Assembly: GCF_024347295.1 (NCBI RefSeq)
Contig: NZ_AP025458.1
Coordinates: 1,922,001 to 1,986,000, forward strand
DNA: 64,000 bases
Direction: 5' to 3'
DNA from: Vibrio artabrorum
Lineage (GTDB): Bacteria > Pseudomonadota > Gammaproteobacteria > Enterobacterales > Vibrionaceae
Shown: positions 9,159 to 18,172 of the stretch, one piece after another
Numbering within the stretch: the first letter of the stretch is position 1
How the letters are laid out: every line of letters begins with the position of its first letter
Notes under the pieces: model-generated
What the model was told of the DNA's origin: nothing
Database searches by the model: none
What the model saw: the letters and a program-made list of their open reading frames with translations, nothing else
Made by a program: the position numbers and the translations under genes

Positions 9159-9514
9159 TATATACATGAATCTTTGCGTATCTAGTCAAATAGTTAAAGG
9201 AAAATTAATAACCATATCGATAATTTGAGACTTAATTTTTATAAAAAAAGATCACATTTAATAAATAATGGCCGAAGATTCTCCCAAAAATAATCCTCAT
9301 GGAGGTGCTGTAACGGCACGAGAGCTTGAGCAAAATGACAAACCATTTCCATTATAAATTTGACGCTAATATTCATCCACGAGTCACCCCATTTATTTCT
9401 ATATTTACGGAATAAATGTAGGAATATCTTCCTAGCGCCCAATAAATGATTCATTAATGCATATACTTAATTCTGTCTAAACAAGATTTTCTACGTCTCA
9501 ACTTCGGAGCATTC
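9159..9514. other. Non-coding region upstream of pykA
   Basis: AT-rich stretch without a credible gene. A 71-codon minus-strand frame at 9239-9454 shows no family resemblance and no ribosome site. The region presumably carries the pykA promoter; I cannot place the -35 and -10 boxes with confidence. Confidence 0.6.
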
Positions 9515-10963
9515 ATGACAAAAGAGTTAAGAAAAACAAAAATCGTCGCCACTTTAGGACCCTCAACCGATAAAGGAAACGTGCTTGAAGAGATCATCAA
9601 AGCCGGGGTTAATATTGTCCGCATGAACTTCTCTCATGGCACCAGCGACGACCATATTCAACGCGCTAAAAAAGTTCGGGCAATCGCAAAAAAATTCGCT
9701 ATTCAAATCGCAATACTTGGCGACTTACAAGGCCCTAAGATTCGTGTGTCGACATTCAAAGATGGCAAAATCCAACTTGCCGTCGGTGATCGGTTTACTC
9801 TCGACAGTAGCCTAGGTTTGGGCGAAGGCAACCAACAAGCCGTCGGCCTTGATTATAAAGAACTGCCTAACGACGTATCCGCCGGCGATATCCTGTTGCT
9901 GGATGATGGTCGTGTTCAACTGAAAGTAACCAAAGTGGAAGGCTGTCGCGTTCATACCGAAGTCATCATTGGAGGCCCGCTGTCGAATAACAAAGGGATT
10001 AACAAGAAAGGCGGTGGACTGTCTGCTGAGGCGCTCACAGACAAAGACAAGCAAGACATCATCACAGCCGCGCAAATTCAAGTCGACTATCTAGCTGTAT
10101 CGTTCCCACGAAATAGTGAAGACATGCACTACGCTCGTCAGCTCGCACGAGATGCAGGTTTAGAAGCACATCTCGTGGCCAAAGTAGAGCGAGCAGAGAC
10201 AGTCGCGACTGTTGAGAACATGGATGACATCATAATGGCCTCAGATGTGGTCATGGTGGCCCGTGGAGACCTCGGCGTGGAAATTGGCGACCCAGAGCTA
10301 GTCGGTGTACAAAAACAGCTTATACGCCGTGCTAGAGCACATAACCGAACGGTGATCACCGCGACTCAAATGATGGAATCGATGATTTCAGCACCCATGC
10401 CAACTCGTGCCGAAGTCATGGATGTGGCCAACGCTGTATTAGATGGCACCGATGCTGTGATGCTGTCAGGGGAAACTGCAGCAGGTGACTACCCAGTTGA
10501 AACCGTAAAATCAATGGCTGAAGTGTGTATTGGCGCAGAGAAAATGGCCGGTATTAACCATCAATCCAATTACCGTATTGACCGAACGTTTATTACCGCA
10601 GAAGAAACGGTCTCGATGGCGACGGTATACTCTGCGAACCATATGGAAGGCATCAAAGGTATTGTCGCCCTCACCGAGTCAGGGCGAACGGCACTAATGA
10701 TGTCCCGCCTAAGCGCTGATATGCCTATCTACGCCTTGTCTCGTAACGAAGGGACTCTTAACCGTTGTACTCTGTACCGAGGCGTAACACCTATCTATTT
10801 TGAGACAGAGGCCAAAGATAGTTTTGATATAGCACTATCGACGCTCGCTTGTCTAAAAGAACAAGGGCACCTTAAATTTGGTGACCTCGTGATCATCACT
10901 CAAGGTGATATTATGGATGTTGCCGGTTCAACCAACTGCATGAGAATCTTACCTGTCACCTAA
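9515..10963 (+). CDS. pykA: Pyruvate kinase, PykA type
   Basis: 482 residues; converts phosphoenolpyruvate and ADP to pyruvate and ATP, the last step of glycolysis. Family landmarks: RxTKIVxTLGP at the N-terminus, [21 protein letters not shown], the metal/substrate segment [20 protein letters not shown] and the signature [10 protein letters not shown]. It aligns along its whole length with E. coli PykA (480 residues) better than with PykF, for example [23 protein letters not shown] lies 5 bases before ATG 9515. Single gene with its own terminator. Confidence 0.95.
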   Translation: MTKELRKTKIVATLGPSTDKGNVLEEIIKAGVNIVRMNFSHGTSDDHIQRAKKVRAIAKKFAIQIAILGDLQGPKIRVSTFKDGKIQLAVGDRFTLDSSLGLGEGNQQAVGLDYKELPNDVSAGDILLLDDGRVQLKVTKVEGCRVHTEVIIGGPLSNNKGINKKGGGLSAEALTDKDKQDIITAAQIQVDYLAVSFPRNSEDMHYARQLARDAGLEAHLVAKVERAETVATVENMDDIIMASDVVMVARGDLGVEIGDPELVGVQKQLIRRARAHNRTVITATQMMESMISAPMPTRAEVMDVANAVLDGTDAVMLSGETAAGDYPVETVKSMAEVCIGAEKMAGINHQSNYRIDRTFITAEETVSMATVYSANHMEGIKGIVALTESGRTALMMSRLSADMPIYALSRNEGTLNRCTLYRGVTPIYFETEAKDSFDIALSTLACLKEQGHLKFGDLVIITQGDIMDVAGSTNCMRILPVT

Positions 10964-11021
10964 TTTTTACCTTTAGACTCTCGCGACTAAATTCAGAGAT
11001 GGCATAGAGAAAACAACAAAG

Positions 11022-11052
11022 GAGTATCGAACCCAGTTCCATACTCTTTTTT
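11022..11052 (+). terminator. Intrinsic terminator after pykA
   Basis: GAGTAT/ATACTC stem (11022-11027, 11041-11046) extended by GAAC/GTTC inside, followed by a T run to 11052. Confidence 0.85.
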
Positions 11053-11075
11053 AATTTCAGAATATTGTTCGCGTT

Positions 11076-11110
11076 ATCAACAATCAACAATCAACAATCA
11101 ACAATCAACA
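11076..11110. repeat. Heptamer tandem array (ATCAACA)x5
   Basis: Five perfect head-to-tail copies of ATCAACA (TGTTGAT on the opposite strand). The array ends 7 bases from the stop codon of the minus-strand phospholipase gene, in its 3' untranslated region. It is a candidate variable-number repeat. Confidence 0.95.
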
Positions 11111-11117
11111 ACGAGTG

Positions 11118-12332
11118 TTATTTATCCGCTGCATTAGCCATCAACTGCGACATATATGAACTGCGAGCGTTCTCTGTTGAAGTGTAGGTTTCAACAAAGC
11201 GGTAACCCGCCTCTAACCCTAATTGGTAATCATGCAGCAAATCTTCTTTGTCACTCATTAATGAACTCGATTTAAGCGGTTGGCTAGGCGCAATCTGAAC
11301 CACAAACGCATCATCGGGAGGAGAGTTCAGGAAATTCTGAGTGAGTGAGTAAGTTTGATAATGGACCATCAATATATCAGCCAAACCTGAGTCAAATTTA
11401 TCACCAATCAAATGACTTAAGCGGTAAATATCATCGGCACCAAATAACCATCGTCCACCGTTTAACAGATCCAAATGCCCACGGTCACACTTCTGCTCTT
11501 TTGAGCGCATAATTTGTTGTTGAAAGAAAGAGGTCCAGTCGGTTTTCCACTGTTCCATTTTTTGTTGCCAATGACCTTGAACACTGTCGAAAGATTCGCG
11601 GAACCATTGCAGTTCTTCGGCAGATATCGGTTTAAGCGCTTTGACTGTAGATCCCTTGGTTGGTGCTTCAACCAAATGACCATTGCCTTCCTCAACCACA
11701 GGCTCAGTGCGAATCACCACAATAGAACGAGCTTGACGGCGCCACGCTTCTTGCACTGGAATAGCAGCCGAAACACCGCCGTCTACATAAGCACCATTAC
11801 CAATCAAGATTTCGTCGTTATATAGACGAGGTATGGCGCACGTTGCAATCATCACCTTATACCAATCGTCACCGAGCAAAGGAAAATAATGATCTTGAAG
11901 ATCTTTCGAGTCTGTTACCGCCGCAAAAAGTTGGCGATCCCCCAGCGTTTGCCTACCTAGGTCAAGATCAAGTTTGTATGGATACGCCATGATCTGTTCC
12001 AACGCCCATTCTAACCCTAAGTTCTTACGGTGTCGTATGTAAGAGAACAAGTTAAAGAATTCTGGGGCTGTGGTGAGGTCAAGCACAAAAGAACGACCTA
12101 AGCCTTTATCACGACACAGATAAGCGCACAAATTCAACGCGCCTGCGGAAGTACCAAAAAATTCGTCGAAGGGATCAAAATTAGAAAGAAGAAAGGCATC
12201 GAGCACTCCAGAAGTAAAAATACTTCTCTGTCCGCCACCTTGAGCGACCAGCGCTGTTTTTCCAGCAATAAACTTAGCGTAATAATCCAAGTCTATTGCT
12301 GTATCAATATTGGTTATAGTCCCACTATTCAT
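11118..12332 (-). CDS. Patatin-like phospholipase (YjjU-like)
   Basis: 404-residue patatin-fold serine hydrolase. The oxyanion-hole motif GGGQR (about residues 32-36), the nucleophile elbow GTSAG (about 61-65) and the catalytic DGG (in YVDGGVSAAIPV) are all present, so a Ser-Asp dyad acyl hydrolase is expected. No signal peptide or membrane segment is visible, so it is probably cytoplasmic. The family resembles E. coli YjjU/RssA; the lipid substrate is unknown. AGGGAATC precedes ATG 12332. It lies 41 bases downstream of the tiny ynhF-type gene on the same strand, so the two may be co-transcribed. Confidence 0.85.
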   Translation of the reverse strand: MNSGTITNIDTAIDLDYYAKFIAGKTALVAQGGGQRSIFTSGVLDAFLLSNFDPFDEFFGTSAGALNLCAYLCRDKGLGRSFVLDLTTAPEFFNLFSYIRHRKNLGLEWALEQIMAYPYKLDLDLGRQTLGDRQLFAAVTDSKDLQDHYFPLLGDDWYKVMIATCAIPRLYNDEILIGNGAYVDGGVSAAIPVQEAWRRQARSIVVIRTEPVVEEGNGHLVEAPTKGSTVKALKPISAEELQWFRESFDSVQGHWQQKMEQWKTDWTSFFQQQIMRSKEQKCDRGHLDLLNGGRWLFGADDIYRLSHLIGDKFDSGLADILMVHYQTYSLTQNFLNSPPDDAFVVQIAPSQPLKSSSLMSDKEDLLHDYQLGLEAGYRFVETYTSTENARSSYMSQLMANAADK

Positions 12333-12373
12333 GATTCCCTGAGTATAAAACCCAGCCTCGCAATAGATGATTG

Positions 12374-12463
12374 TTAACTACCAATCGCCATAAAGCCAAA
12401 TGAAAGAATAATTACGTAGATAAACGCGGTTATTAGTAGGGCATTTTTCAGATTATGTTCCAT
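12374..12463 (-). CDS. ynhF: YnhF-family small membrane protein (29 residues)
   Basis: A 29-residue frame, MEHNLKNALLITAFIYVIIL continuing SFGFMAIGS, read by hand from the sequence because it is shorter than normal gene-finding limits. GAGGTG lies directly upstream of the ATG at 12463. It has the same length as E. coli YnhF and shares the N-terminal Lys after Leu (positions 5-6), Leu9, Thr12, Gly23 and a single membrane helix (about 8-27). YnhF is a single-pass inner-membrane protein of unknown function. It lies 41 bases ahead of the patatin-like gene on the same strand. The family assignment is mine from memory of the E. coli sequence. Confidence 0.75.
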   Translation of the reverse strand: MEHNLKNALLITAFIYVIILSFGFMAIGS

Positions 12464-12608
12464 AGACACCTCTGGCTTATTATTAATTCATCAAGTCTCT
12501 ATTTAAGTACTATCAGGTGTGTGAAGTATCTTCAAGATTCGTCGAAATTAGTCGCACAATATTGATGTAACCATCACACTTAATAAGTGTATGGATAAGG
12601 ATATACTC

Positions 12609-13202
12609 ATGAATAACAAAGTAAATATGATGGCGCTAATGACACTTTTCTCTGTTTCAAGCGCAGATGCGGCACCGGAAATCATCATAACCCCTATGGT
12701 GGGTTACACTGGCGGTGGCAGTGTTGAAGACCAGGATGGTAAAACCTATCACATGAAAGCGTCGGAAAACTTCACCTTCTCGATTGAAACACCACTACAA
12801 AAAGGACGAGTTGGTCTTTTCTATTCCAATCAAAGCTCAGAGTTAAAAACGTTGAATCTTAGCTCTTCAATCCAATACCTGCACTTTCAAAGCAGCATCG
12901 CCTACCCCGCTTCGTCCGCATTGTCTGGTTATTTTGGATTAGGTATTGGAGCGTCTTACGTCGATGTGGATTGGGCAAAAGATAAATATGGCTTTTCAAC
13001 GTCGATCTTTGGAGGGTTAGAATATAAGTTTAGCGACCGCTTAGCGATCAATACCCAAGTGCGTTGGTTAGGCACGGTGGTGGATAACGATACAACGGGG
13101 GTGTGTAACCTCCCCAGTAATGGTCAAGACTGTATTATTCGTTTTGATACCGACTGGATGAACCAATTCCAGGCGAATATCGGATTAAGTTTTACTTTCT
13201 AA
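12609..13202 (+). CDS. Outer-membrane beta-barrel protein, unknown function
   Basis: 197 residues. A signal peptide (about residues 1-21, ending SSADA before APEI) is followed by alternating polar/hydrophobic strands and a C-terminal aromatic (LSFTF), the usual outer-membrane insertion signal, giving a small barrel of the OmpW/OmpA-barrel size class. Two cysteines (CNLPSNGQDC) could close an extracellular loop. The frame opens at 12591, but AAGGA at 12597-12601 serves the ATG at 12609 and yields the signal peptide, so I start there. I do not recognise the exact family. Confidence 0.7.
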   Translation: MNNKVNMMALMTLFSVSSADAAPEIIITPMVGYTGGGSVEDQDGKTYHMKASENFTFSIETPLQKGRVGLFYSNQSSELKTLNLSSSIQYLHFQSSIAYPASSALSGYFGLGIGASYVDVDWAKDKYGFSTSIFGGLEYKFSDRLAINTQVRWLGTVVDNDTTGVCNLPSNGQDCIIRFDTDWMNQFQANIGLSFTF

Positions 13203-13226
13203 ATAAAGATACGCGCTGAAAACATA

Positions 13227-13269
13227 AAAAAGCCAACGGATTTGAACTGACCCCCAATTGCTGGCTTTT
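13227..13269. terminator. Bidirectional terminator between two barrel genes
   Basis: AAAAGCCA (13227-13234) pairs with TGGCTTTT (13262-13269) across a 27-base loop, placed between the convergent genes ending at 13202 and 13297. T runs follow the stem in both directions. Confidence 0.6.
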
Positions 13270-13296
13270 CTCTATGCCCTGTTTTTCAGTTCAACC

Positions 13297-13701
13297 TTAG
13301 AACTTATAGGTCACGCCTAGAGCACCACCTAGCTGTAGCTCAACACCTCTGTACATGTCGAGTTCAGGGTGGAACTGTGCGTAAGCATTCCACCCTTCAT
13401 AGAAATTCACTTTCACACCTAACGGAACTCTTAGACCAAAATCATCATTCCACTCTGCCCATGCACCTGCGCCAACATACCAGCTCAAAGGCGCTTCTGT
13501 CTCAAACTGGCCACGCTTCCAGATGTAATCAAACGCAGCACCGTCATTACCAACGGTGACACGGTATTGTTGATCCAACTCAACAACGACACTCAGGTCT
13601 TGATCAACGGCGAGACCAACTTCTAACGCTGGAGCTTCAGAAGCATGAGCGAACGAGGTAAGGCCGCAGCACATAAGGCCAATCATGTAACGATGTTTCA
13701 T
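13297..13701 (-). CDS. Small secreted/outer-membrane protein, unknown function
   Basis: 134 residues with a clear signal peptide (MKHRYMIGLMCCGLTSFAHA, cleavage before SEAP). The mature part is rich in aromatic and Gly residues, shows alternating strands (WYVGAGAWAEW, NAYAQFHPELDMYRG) and ends in the outer-membrane-type YKF. The start is ATG 13701 with GAGA upstream; the longer frame begins with TTG. The mature part is short for a full barrel (about 114 residues). I do not recognise a family. Convergent with the 12609 gene. Confidence 0.65.
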   Translation of the reverse strand: MKHRYMIGLMCCGLTSFAHASEAPALEVGLAVDQDLSVVVELDQQYRVTVGNDGAAFDYIWKRGQFETEAPLSWYVGAGAWAEWNDDFGLRVPLGVKVNFYEGWNAYAQFHPELDMYRGVELQLGGALGVTYKF

Positions 13702-13883
13702 AGTATTCTCAAACAGTTTCAAAAAGCGCTAGGTTAATTAAAAACCAACACTATTTGTCATCACAAAGTTAAAGATAATCGGCATCAGAATTTCATTGAA
13801 CAACCATCAATATTTGAGCGAACGATAACAGATTAGGTTAGAAGGGAACAAACTTAAAAAACTTTCATCGTACAAAAACAAAA

Positions 13884-13905
13884 AAGGAGGCCTTTCGGCC
13901 TCCTT
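13884..13905 (-). terminator. Intrinsic terminator of ptsG
   Basis: Nine-base stem AAGGAGGCC/GGCCTCCTT with a TTTC loop, reading into a T-rich tail on the minus strand. It begins 22 bases after the ptsG stop. Confidence 0.9.
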
Positions 13906-13926
13906 GGTATTCATTGAATCAGTGAA

Positions 13927-15357
13927 TTAACCGTTATTACGGATCCACTCATCCATGTCTGTCTTAAGGTTGTCAGACTTAGTACCGAAGATAGCTTGCA
14001 CACCACCAGCTACTGTTACGACACCAGCAGCACCGAGTTTCTTCAGCTTATCTTGGTCAACAATCGCGGTGTCAGCAACGGCGACACGTAGACGAGTGAT
14101 ACAAGCGTCAAGGCCTGTAATGTTCGCTTTGCCACCGAATGCAGCCACTAGCTCACCAGCCAGTTCTGTACCCGTTGCAACCATGTCATCTTCAGACTCA
14201 TCTTCGCGACCAGGAGTTTTAAGGTCCATCGCTTTGATCACAGTGCGGAATACAATGTAGTAAATAGCAGCGTAACCAATACCACATACAATCATCAGAC
14301 CCATTTTCTGAGCGTTGCCAGAAAGAACTAGGAAGTCGATAAGACCGTGTGAGAACGAAGTACCGTGAACAAAACCTAAAGTGTTCGCAAGAACGTATGC
14401 TGAACCCGCTAATAGAGCGTGGATTGCGTACAGTACTGGAGCAACGAATAGGAATGAGAACTCGATTGGTTCAGTAATACCCGTTAGGAATGAAGTCAAC
14501 GCAGCAGAAGCCATGATGCCCATTACTTTAACGCGGTTTTCAGGCTTAGCTGAATGTGCAATTGCGATTGCAGCAGCAGGTAGACCGAACATCTTGAACA
14601 TGTAACCGCCCGCTAGCTGACCGAAGCCATTACCCGCAGCACGAGATGCGTCATCAGCAACAAGGTAACAAGTCAAAACACCGTGTTGAGTTTCACCAGC
14701 AGCGTTAACACAAGTACCAGCTTCGAAGAAGAAAGGTACGTTCCAAACGTGATGAAGACCAAATGGAATCAGTGAACGTTCAACGACACCGTAGATACCA
14801 AATGCCACTTGTGGGTTTTGGTGAGCAGCCCAATCAGAGAACGCAGAAATAGCGCCGCCAATAGGTGGCCATACAACAGAAAGTAAGATAGCTAAACCAA
14901 TCGCAGCAAAACCTGTGATGATTGGCACAGCACGCTTACCAGCGAAGAAGCCAAGGTATTCTGGTAGTTGAATACGGAAGAAACGGTTGAATGCCCAAGC
15001 AGCAACACCACCGACTAGGATACCACCTAGTACACCAGTATCGATTTTATCAACGCCCATGATACCTGCCATTACGCCAAGTGTCGCAGTCATGATGCCG
15101 TAACCAACGATAGCAGCTAGACCCGCTACACCGTCGTTGTTAGTAAAGCCAAGCGCTACACCTACTGCAAACAGTAGTGCCATTTGGCTGAATACTGAAC
15201 CACCCGCTTGTTCCATTAGGTTCGAAACAATCTCTGGAATGAAACTTAGGTGGGCAGCACCAACACCTAGCAAAATACCCGCAACTGGTAAAACTGATAC
15301 TGGTAGCATCAGTGATTTACCAACTTTTTGCAGGTTAGCAAAAAGGTTCTTAAACAT
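13927..15357 (-). CDS. ptsG: PTS glucose-specific transporter EIIBC
   Basis: 476 residues; imports and phosphorylates glucose using phosphate from EIIA-Glc. The EIIC membrane domain (about residues 1-370) contains the substrate motif [12 protein letters not shown]; the C-terminal EIIB domain carries the phospho-Cys419 in [13 protein letters not shown]. Length and domain order match E. coli PtsG (477, Cys421). AGGAG precedes ATG 15357. Dephosphorylated EIIB binds Mlc, encoded at 7850. In enterics ptsG follows the holB-tatD end of the fab/tmk cluster; here it does so too, on the same strand, but a tatD terminator and a 443-base gap suggest an independent promoter. Confidence 0.95.
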   Translation of the reverse strand: MFKNLFANLQKVGKSLMLPVSVLPVAGILLGVGAAHLSFIPEIVSNLMEQAGGSVFSQMALLFAVGVALGFTNNDGVAGLAAIVGYGIMTATLGVMAGIMGVDKIDTGVLGGILVGGVAAWAFNRFFRIQLPEYLGFFAGKRAVPIITGFAAIGLAILLSVVWPPIGGAISAFSDWAAHQNPQVAFGIYGVVERSLIPFGLHHVWNVPFFFEAGTCVNAAGETQHGVLTCYLVADDASRAAGNGFGQLAGGYMFKMFGLPAAAIAIAHSAKPENRVKVMGIMASAALTSFLTGITEPIEFSFLFVAPVLYAIHALLAGSAYVLANTLGFVHGTSFSHGLIDFLVLSGNAQKMGLMIVCGIGYAAIYYIVFRTVIKAMDLKTPGREDESEDDMVATGTELAGELVAAFGGKANITGLDACITRLRVAVADTAIVDQDKLKKLGAAGVVTVAGGVQAIFGTKSDNLKTDMDEWIRNNG

Positions 15358-15756
15358 GTTTATGCTCCTGATAAAGAAAAATAATTATATGGGTTCTAAC
15401 GGCACACCCCCGTAGCCTATATGTTAGCACCCTGTGAAAATGTAACCATGTGTTGCATTATATTTTCTGCCGCTAAATATATATTGATGAGGAACTAACT
15501 TTCTAGTCACTTACGAAATTTTGTTTCAAAACACGTCTTGGATCACATGTCAAATATAGAAATGCAATGGTTTACACTATTTTAAGCCATTGATATATAA
15601 GTATAATTTAATGAATTCATATTATTTTACTGAGTAAATAAAATAGGCACCAATGTTATTTTTAGTAACAAAATTACAAATGTTGCAATTAGTGCTCTCA
15701 AGTTCAACATATTTGGTAAACATCAAAAAAAAATGCGATTTTGATGATCAAAAACA
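15358..15756 (-). promoter_or_regulatory. ptsG upstream region with a palindromic candidate operator
   Basis: AT-rich, no gene visible. About 100 bases before ptsG, positions 15457-15484 hold an imperfect palindrome, with half-sites TATATTT and AAATATA around an 8-base GC-containing centre, in the style of Mlc/NagC operators. A TGTGA at 15433 has no matching TCACA half, so I do not call a CRP site. Promoter boxes are not assigned. Confidence 0.35.
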
Positions 15757-15758
15757 CA

Positions 15759-15782
15759 AAAAGGGAGCGCAAGCCCCCTTTT
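15759..15782 (-). terminator. Intrinsic terminator of tatD
   Basis: AAAAGGG/CCCTTTT stem (15759-15765 with 15776-15782), extended by GC pairs inside, giving a T tail on the minus strand. It lies 19 bases after the tatD stop. Confidence 0.8.
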
Positions 15783-15800
15783 AACTGTTTCATTAGTTTT

Positions 15801-16568
15801 TTATCGCAAAAAAAGTTTTTGATAGTTTTTGGTCGTTTGTTCAGCAACCTCTTTCATCGACAGACCTTTCAATTGCGCAATGTAGGCCGCCACTTCTACG
15901 ACATATGCAGGTTGATTCTGTTTTCCGCGATATGGAATGGGAGCTAAGTATGGAGAATCCGTCTCGATCAATAACCGTTCTAACGGTAAAGTCTTAACAA
16001 CCTCTTTAAGCTCTATGGCTTGTTTGAAGGTTACAATCCCCGATATTGAGATATAAAAACCTAATTCCATTGCAGCTTCAGCGAATGCTTGATCTTCGGT
16101 AAAGCAGTGAATCACACCACCACACTTCTCTGCTCCGCCATCACGTAAAATCGCTAATGTGTCTTCACGCGCGTTACGAGTATGGATGATCAAAGGCTTA
16201 TTAAGATCGACAGCTAATGCGACATGCTGCGTAAATCGCAGTTGCTGCAACTCAGCCGTCTCCGGTTGGTAGTGATAATCTAAACCTGTTTCACCAATCG
16301 CCACTACTTTAGGGTGGCTCGCGTATTCACGCATTCTGTCTAAACAGAAATCACTTTCTACGTCGAGAGGGTGAACACCACAAGAAGCGTTAACGTTATC
16401 GAACGGCGAGATCATCTCAAGCATATTTTCGAATGAATCGAGTGTCACACCAACAGACAGCAATTGGTCTACGTTGGCTGCCTTGGCCTTATTAACCACG
16501 TCTTCTACGTTGGTGTGTAAACCTTGATAATCCAGTTTGTCTAAATGACAGTGGGAATCTACGAACAT
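15801..16568 (-). CDS. ycfH: TatD-family metal-dependent hydrolase (YcfH)
   Basis: 255-residue TIM-barrel hydrolase of the TatD/YcfH deoxyribonuclease family. Metal ligands are visible in DSHCHLD (residues 4-10), the Glu of AIGETGLDYHY, HTRNA and the final DSPYLAP. The family includes 3'-5' DNases, and YcfH is the member always found after holB. ATG 16568 is the family start; the longer frame adds nine residues from within holB. The two genes overlap by 10 bases, so translation is probably coupled. Confidence 0.9.
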   Translation of the reverse strand: MFVDSHCHLDKLDYQGLHTNVEDVVNKAKAANVDQLLSVGVTLDSFENMLEMISPFDNVNASCGVHPLDVESDFCLDRMREYASHPKVVAIGETGLDYHYQPETAELQQLRFTQHVALAVDLNKPLIIHTRNAREDTLAILRDGGAEKCGGVIHCFTEDQAFAEAAMELGFYISISGIVTFKQAIELKEVVKTLPLERLLIETDSPYLAPIPYRGKQNQPAYVVEVAAYIAQLKGLSMKEVAEQTTKNYQKLFLR

Positions 16569-17524
16569 GTTTCCTCGCAAGCAGCAATCAGCCAATTTAT
16601 TATGAGTAGCTCCGTATTGAGCCCTGGGTGTTGTTTTAACTGCTCAATCAATATCAGCAATTTTTTCGAGGCTACATAAGCACTTTGATAAGACATTACT
16701 TCAGAGAGCGCTTCCGCACTTGGTGTGATAGCACGATTAACCAAACCAAAATGCAACTTCTGCACATCAGAGAGCAAATGCCACAACCAACCAAGTTGAG
16801 TCAAAGGGTCTTTACTCAGCTCAGTAGAGAATTGCATCATATCCAGTTGAGTGCCTTTGATAACATTCAAAAAGCCATCGAGCACTTTAGTTGAGCCATC
16901 AACACCGCCTTGTTCAAACATAACTTTGGCTTTCAAAGGCGCGTTGTCATTGAGAGCTAAAATAAACGGCGGAATCGCTTTACCCACTTCTTTATCTAAC
17001 CATGCAGAACCCAAATCTAACTGCGGACTGACCACTTTAAATTGCTGACAGCGGCTAAGGATCGTGGGCATTAAGCGATGGCTATTACGCGTCGAAAGAA
17101 TAAAGATACAGTGACTCGCCGGCTCTTCCAGTGTTTTCAAAAGCGCATTCGATGCCGATTCATTCATCGCTTCAGCAGGATCAAGCAAAATAACACGTAA
17201 GCCACCTAACTGAGACGACTGTTGAGCCCAGCGGTTGCTAGCACGCACTTGATCGACCGTAATCGACTTACCTTCTTTCTCGGGTGAAAGTACATGAAAA
17301 TCAGGATGACTGCCTGATTTCATCAATTCGCAACTGTGACAAAATCCACATGATTCACTTTCATAGTTCGTGCACATTAATGCAGCGGTAAGTTGACTAA
17401 TCAGTGCATCAACACCAAGCCCTTCCGGCGCATTAACAATCACAGAATTAGGAAAACGCCCAGCATCAAGACTTTTTTTCCACTCACTCCATATCGGCGT
17501 GAGCCAAGAATACACTTCAGCCAT
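16559..17524 (-). CDS. holB: DNA polymerase III delta-prime subunit
   Basis: 321 residues; part of the clamp loader that places the beta clamp on DNA. An AAA+ fold with a degenerate Walker A (APEGLGVDA), as is normal for delta-prime, and a zinc site (C..CGFCHSC, about residues 50-64) that fits the family. SRC (sensor/arginine finger region, TILSRCQQF) is present. The frame opens at a TTG inside tmk, but ATG 17524 follows TAGGTAGT. It starts 5 bases after the tmk stop and overlaps tatD, so the three genes form a tight unit. Confidence 0.92.
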   Translation of the reverse strand: MAEVYSWLTPIWSEWKKSLDAGRFPNSVIVNAPEGLGVDALISQLTAALMCTNYESESCGFCHSCELMKSGSHPDFHVLSPEKEGKSITVDQVRASNRWAQQSSQLGGLRVILLDPAEAMNESASNALLKTLEEPASHCIFILSTRNSHRLMPTILSRCQQFKVVSPQLDLGSAWLDKEVGKAIPPFILALNDNAPLKAKVMFEQGGVDGSTKVLDGFLNVIKGTQLDMMQFSTELSKDPLTQLGWLWHLLSDVQKLHFGLVNRAITPSAEALSEVMSYQSAYVASKKLLILIEQLKQHPGLNTELLIINWLIAACEETCS

Positions 17525-17529
17525 ACTAC

Positions 17530-18162
17530 CTACTGTTTGTTGAGCCAAGTCGTCAGCGCTTGTTTAATATCAGCAGCCACTTGCTCTATCTCTTGTTGTG
17601 CGTTAATCACAAGAACCGTTGAATCTTGTCCTGCAATTTCAAGATAACGCTCACGTGTACGATCGAAGAATGAGATATCCATCCTTTCTATTCTATCGAG
17701 CTCACCACGACCTCGAGCACGCTCTAATCCAACTCTAGGGTCTAAGTCCAAGTATAGAGTGAGATCGGGCTTAAAATCGCCTAGTGTCGTCGCTTTAAGA
17801 GATTCCATTGTAGAGCGATCGATCTGACGGCCGCCGCCTTGATACGCCTGAGAAGACATATCGTGGCGGTCACCTAAGACCCACTGACCACTCTCTAAAG
17901 CCGGCTTAATGACATTCTCTACCAATTGAACTCGTGCTGCATACATCAGCAGTAGCTCAGTCATGTCTTGAAGCTTTTCGCCTTCGTGCTCTTCTTTGAC
18001 CAATGAACGCATTTTTTCCGCCAAGACAGTACCACCGGGCTCACGAGTATTAACGATATCTTCAACACCCGCTGCTTTTAATGTCTCAACAATGGCATTG
18101 ATTGCTGTGCTTTTCCCTGCACCTTCAAGGCCTTCAACAACGATAAATTTCGACTGATTCAT
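17530..18162 (-). CDS. tmk: Thymidylate kinase
   Basis: 210 residues; phosphorylates dTMP to dTDP. P-loop GLEGAGKST at 11-19, DR(H) motif in [17 protein letters not shown], and the LID region [11 protein letters not shown] typical of the enterobacterial-type enzyme. Located between mltG (10-base gap) and holB, the standard order. Confidence 0.95.
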   Translation of the reverse strand: MNQSKFIVVEGLEGAGKSTAINAIVETLKAAGVEDIVNTREPGGTVLAEKMRSLVKEEHEGEKLQDMTELLLMYAARVQLVENVIKPALESGQWVLGDRHDMSSQAYQGGGRQIDRSTMESLKATTLGDFKPDLTLYLDLDPRVGLERARGRGELDRIERMDISFFDRTRERYLEIAGQDSTVLVINAQQEIEQVAADIKQALTTWLNKQ

Positions 18163-18172
18163 AATGTGTTCT

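Noticed and set aside
9239..9454. 71-codon minus-strand open frame between mlc and pykA
   Set aside because: No ribosome site, no recognisable domain, AT-rich non-coding character; more likely chance.
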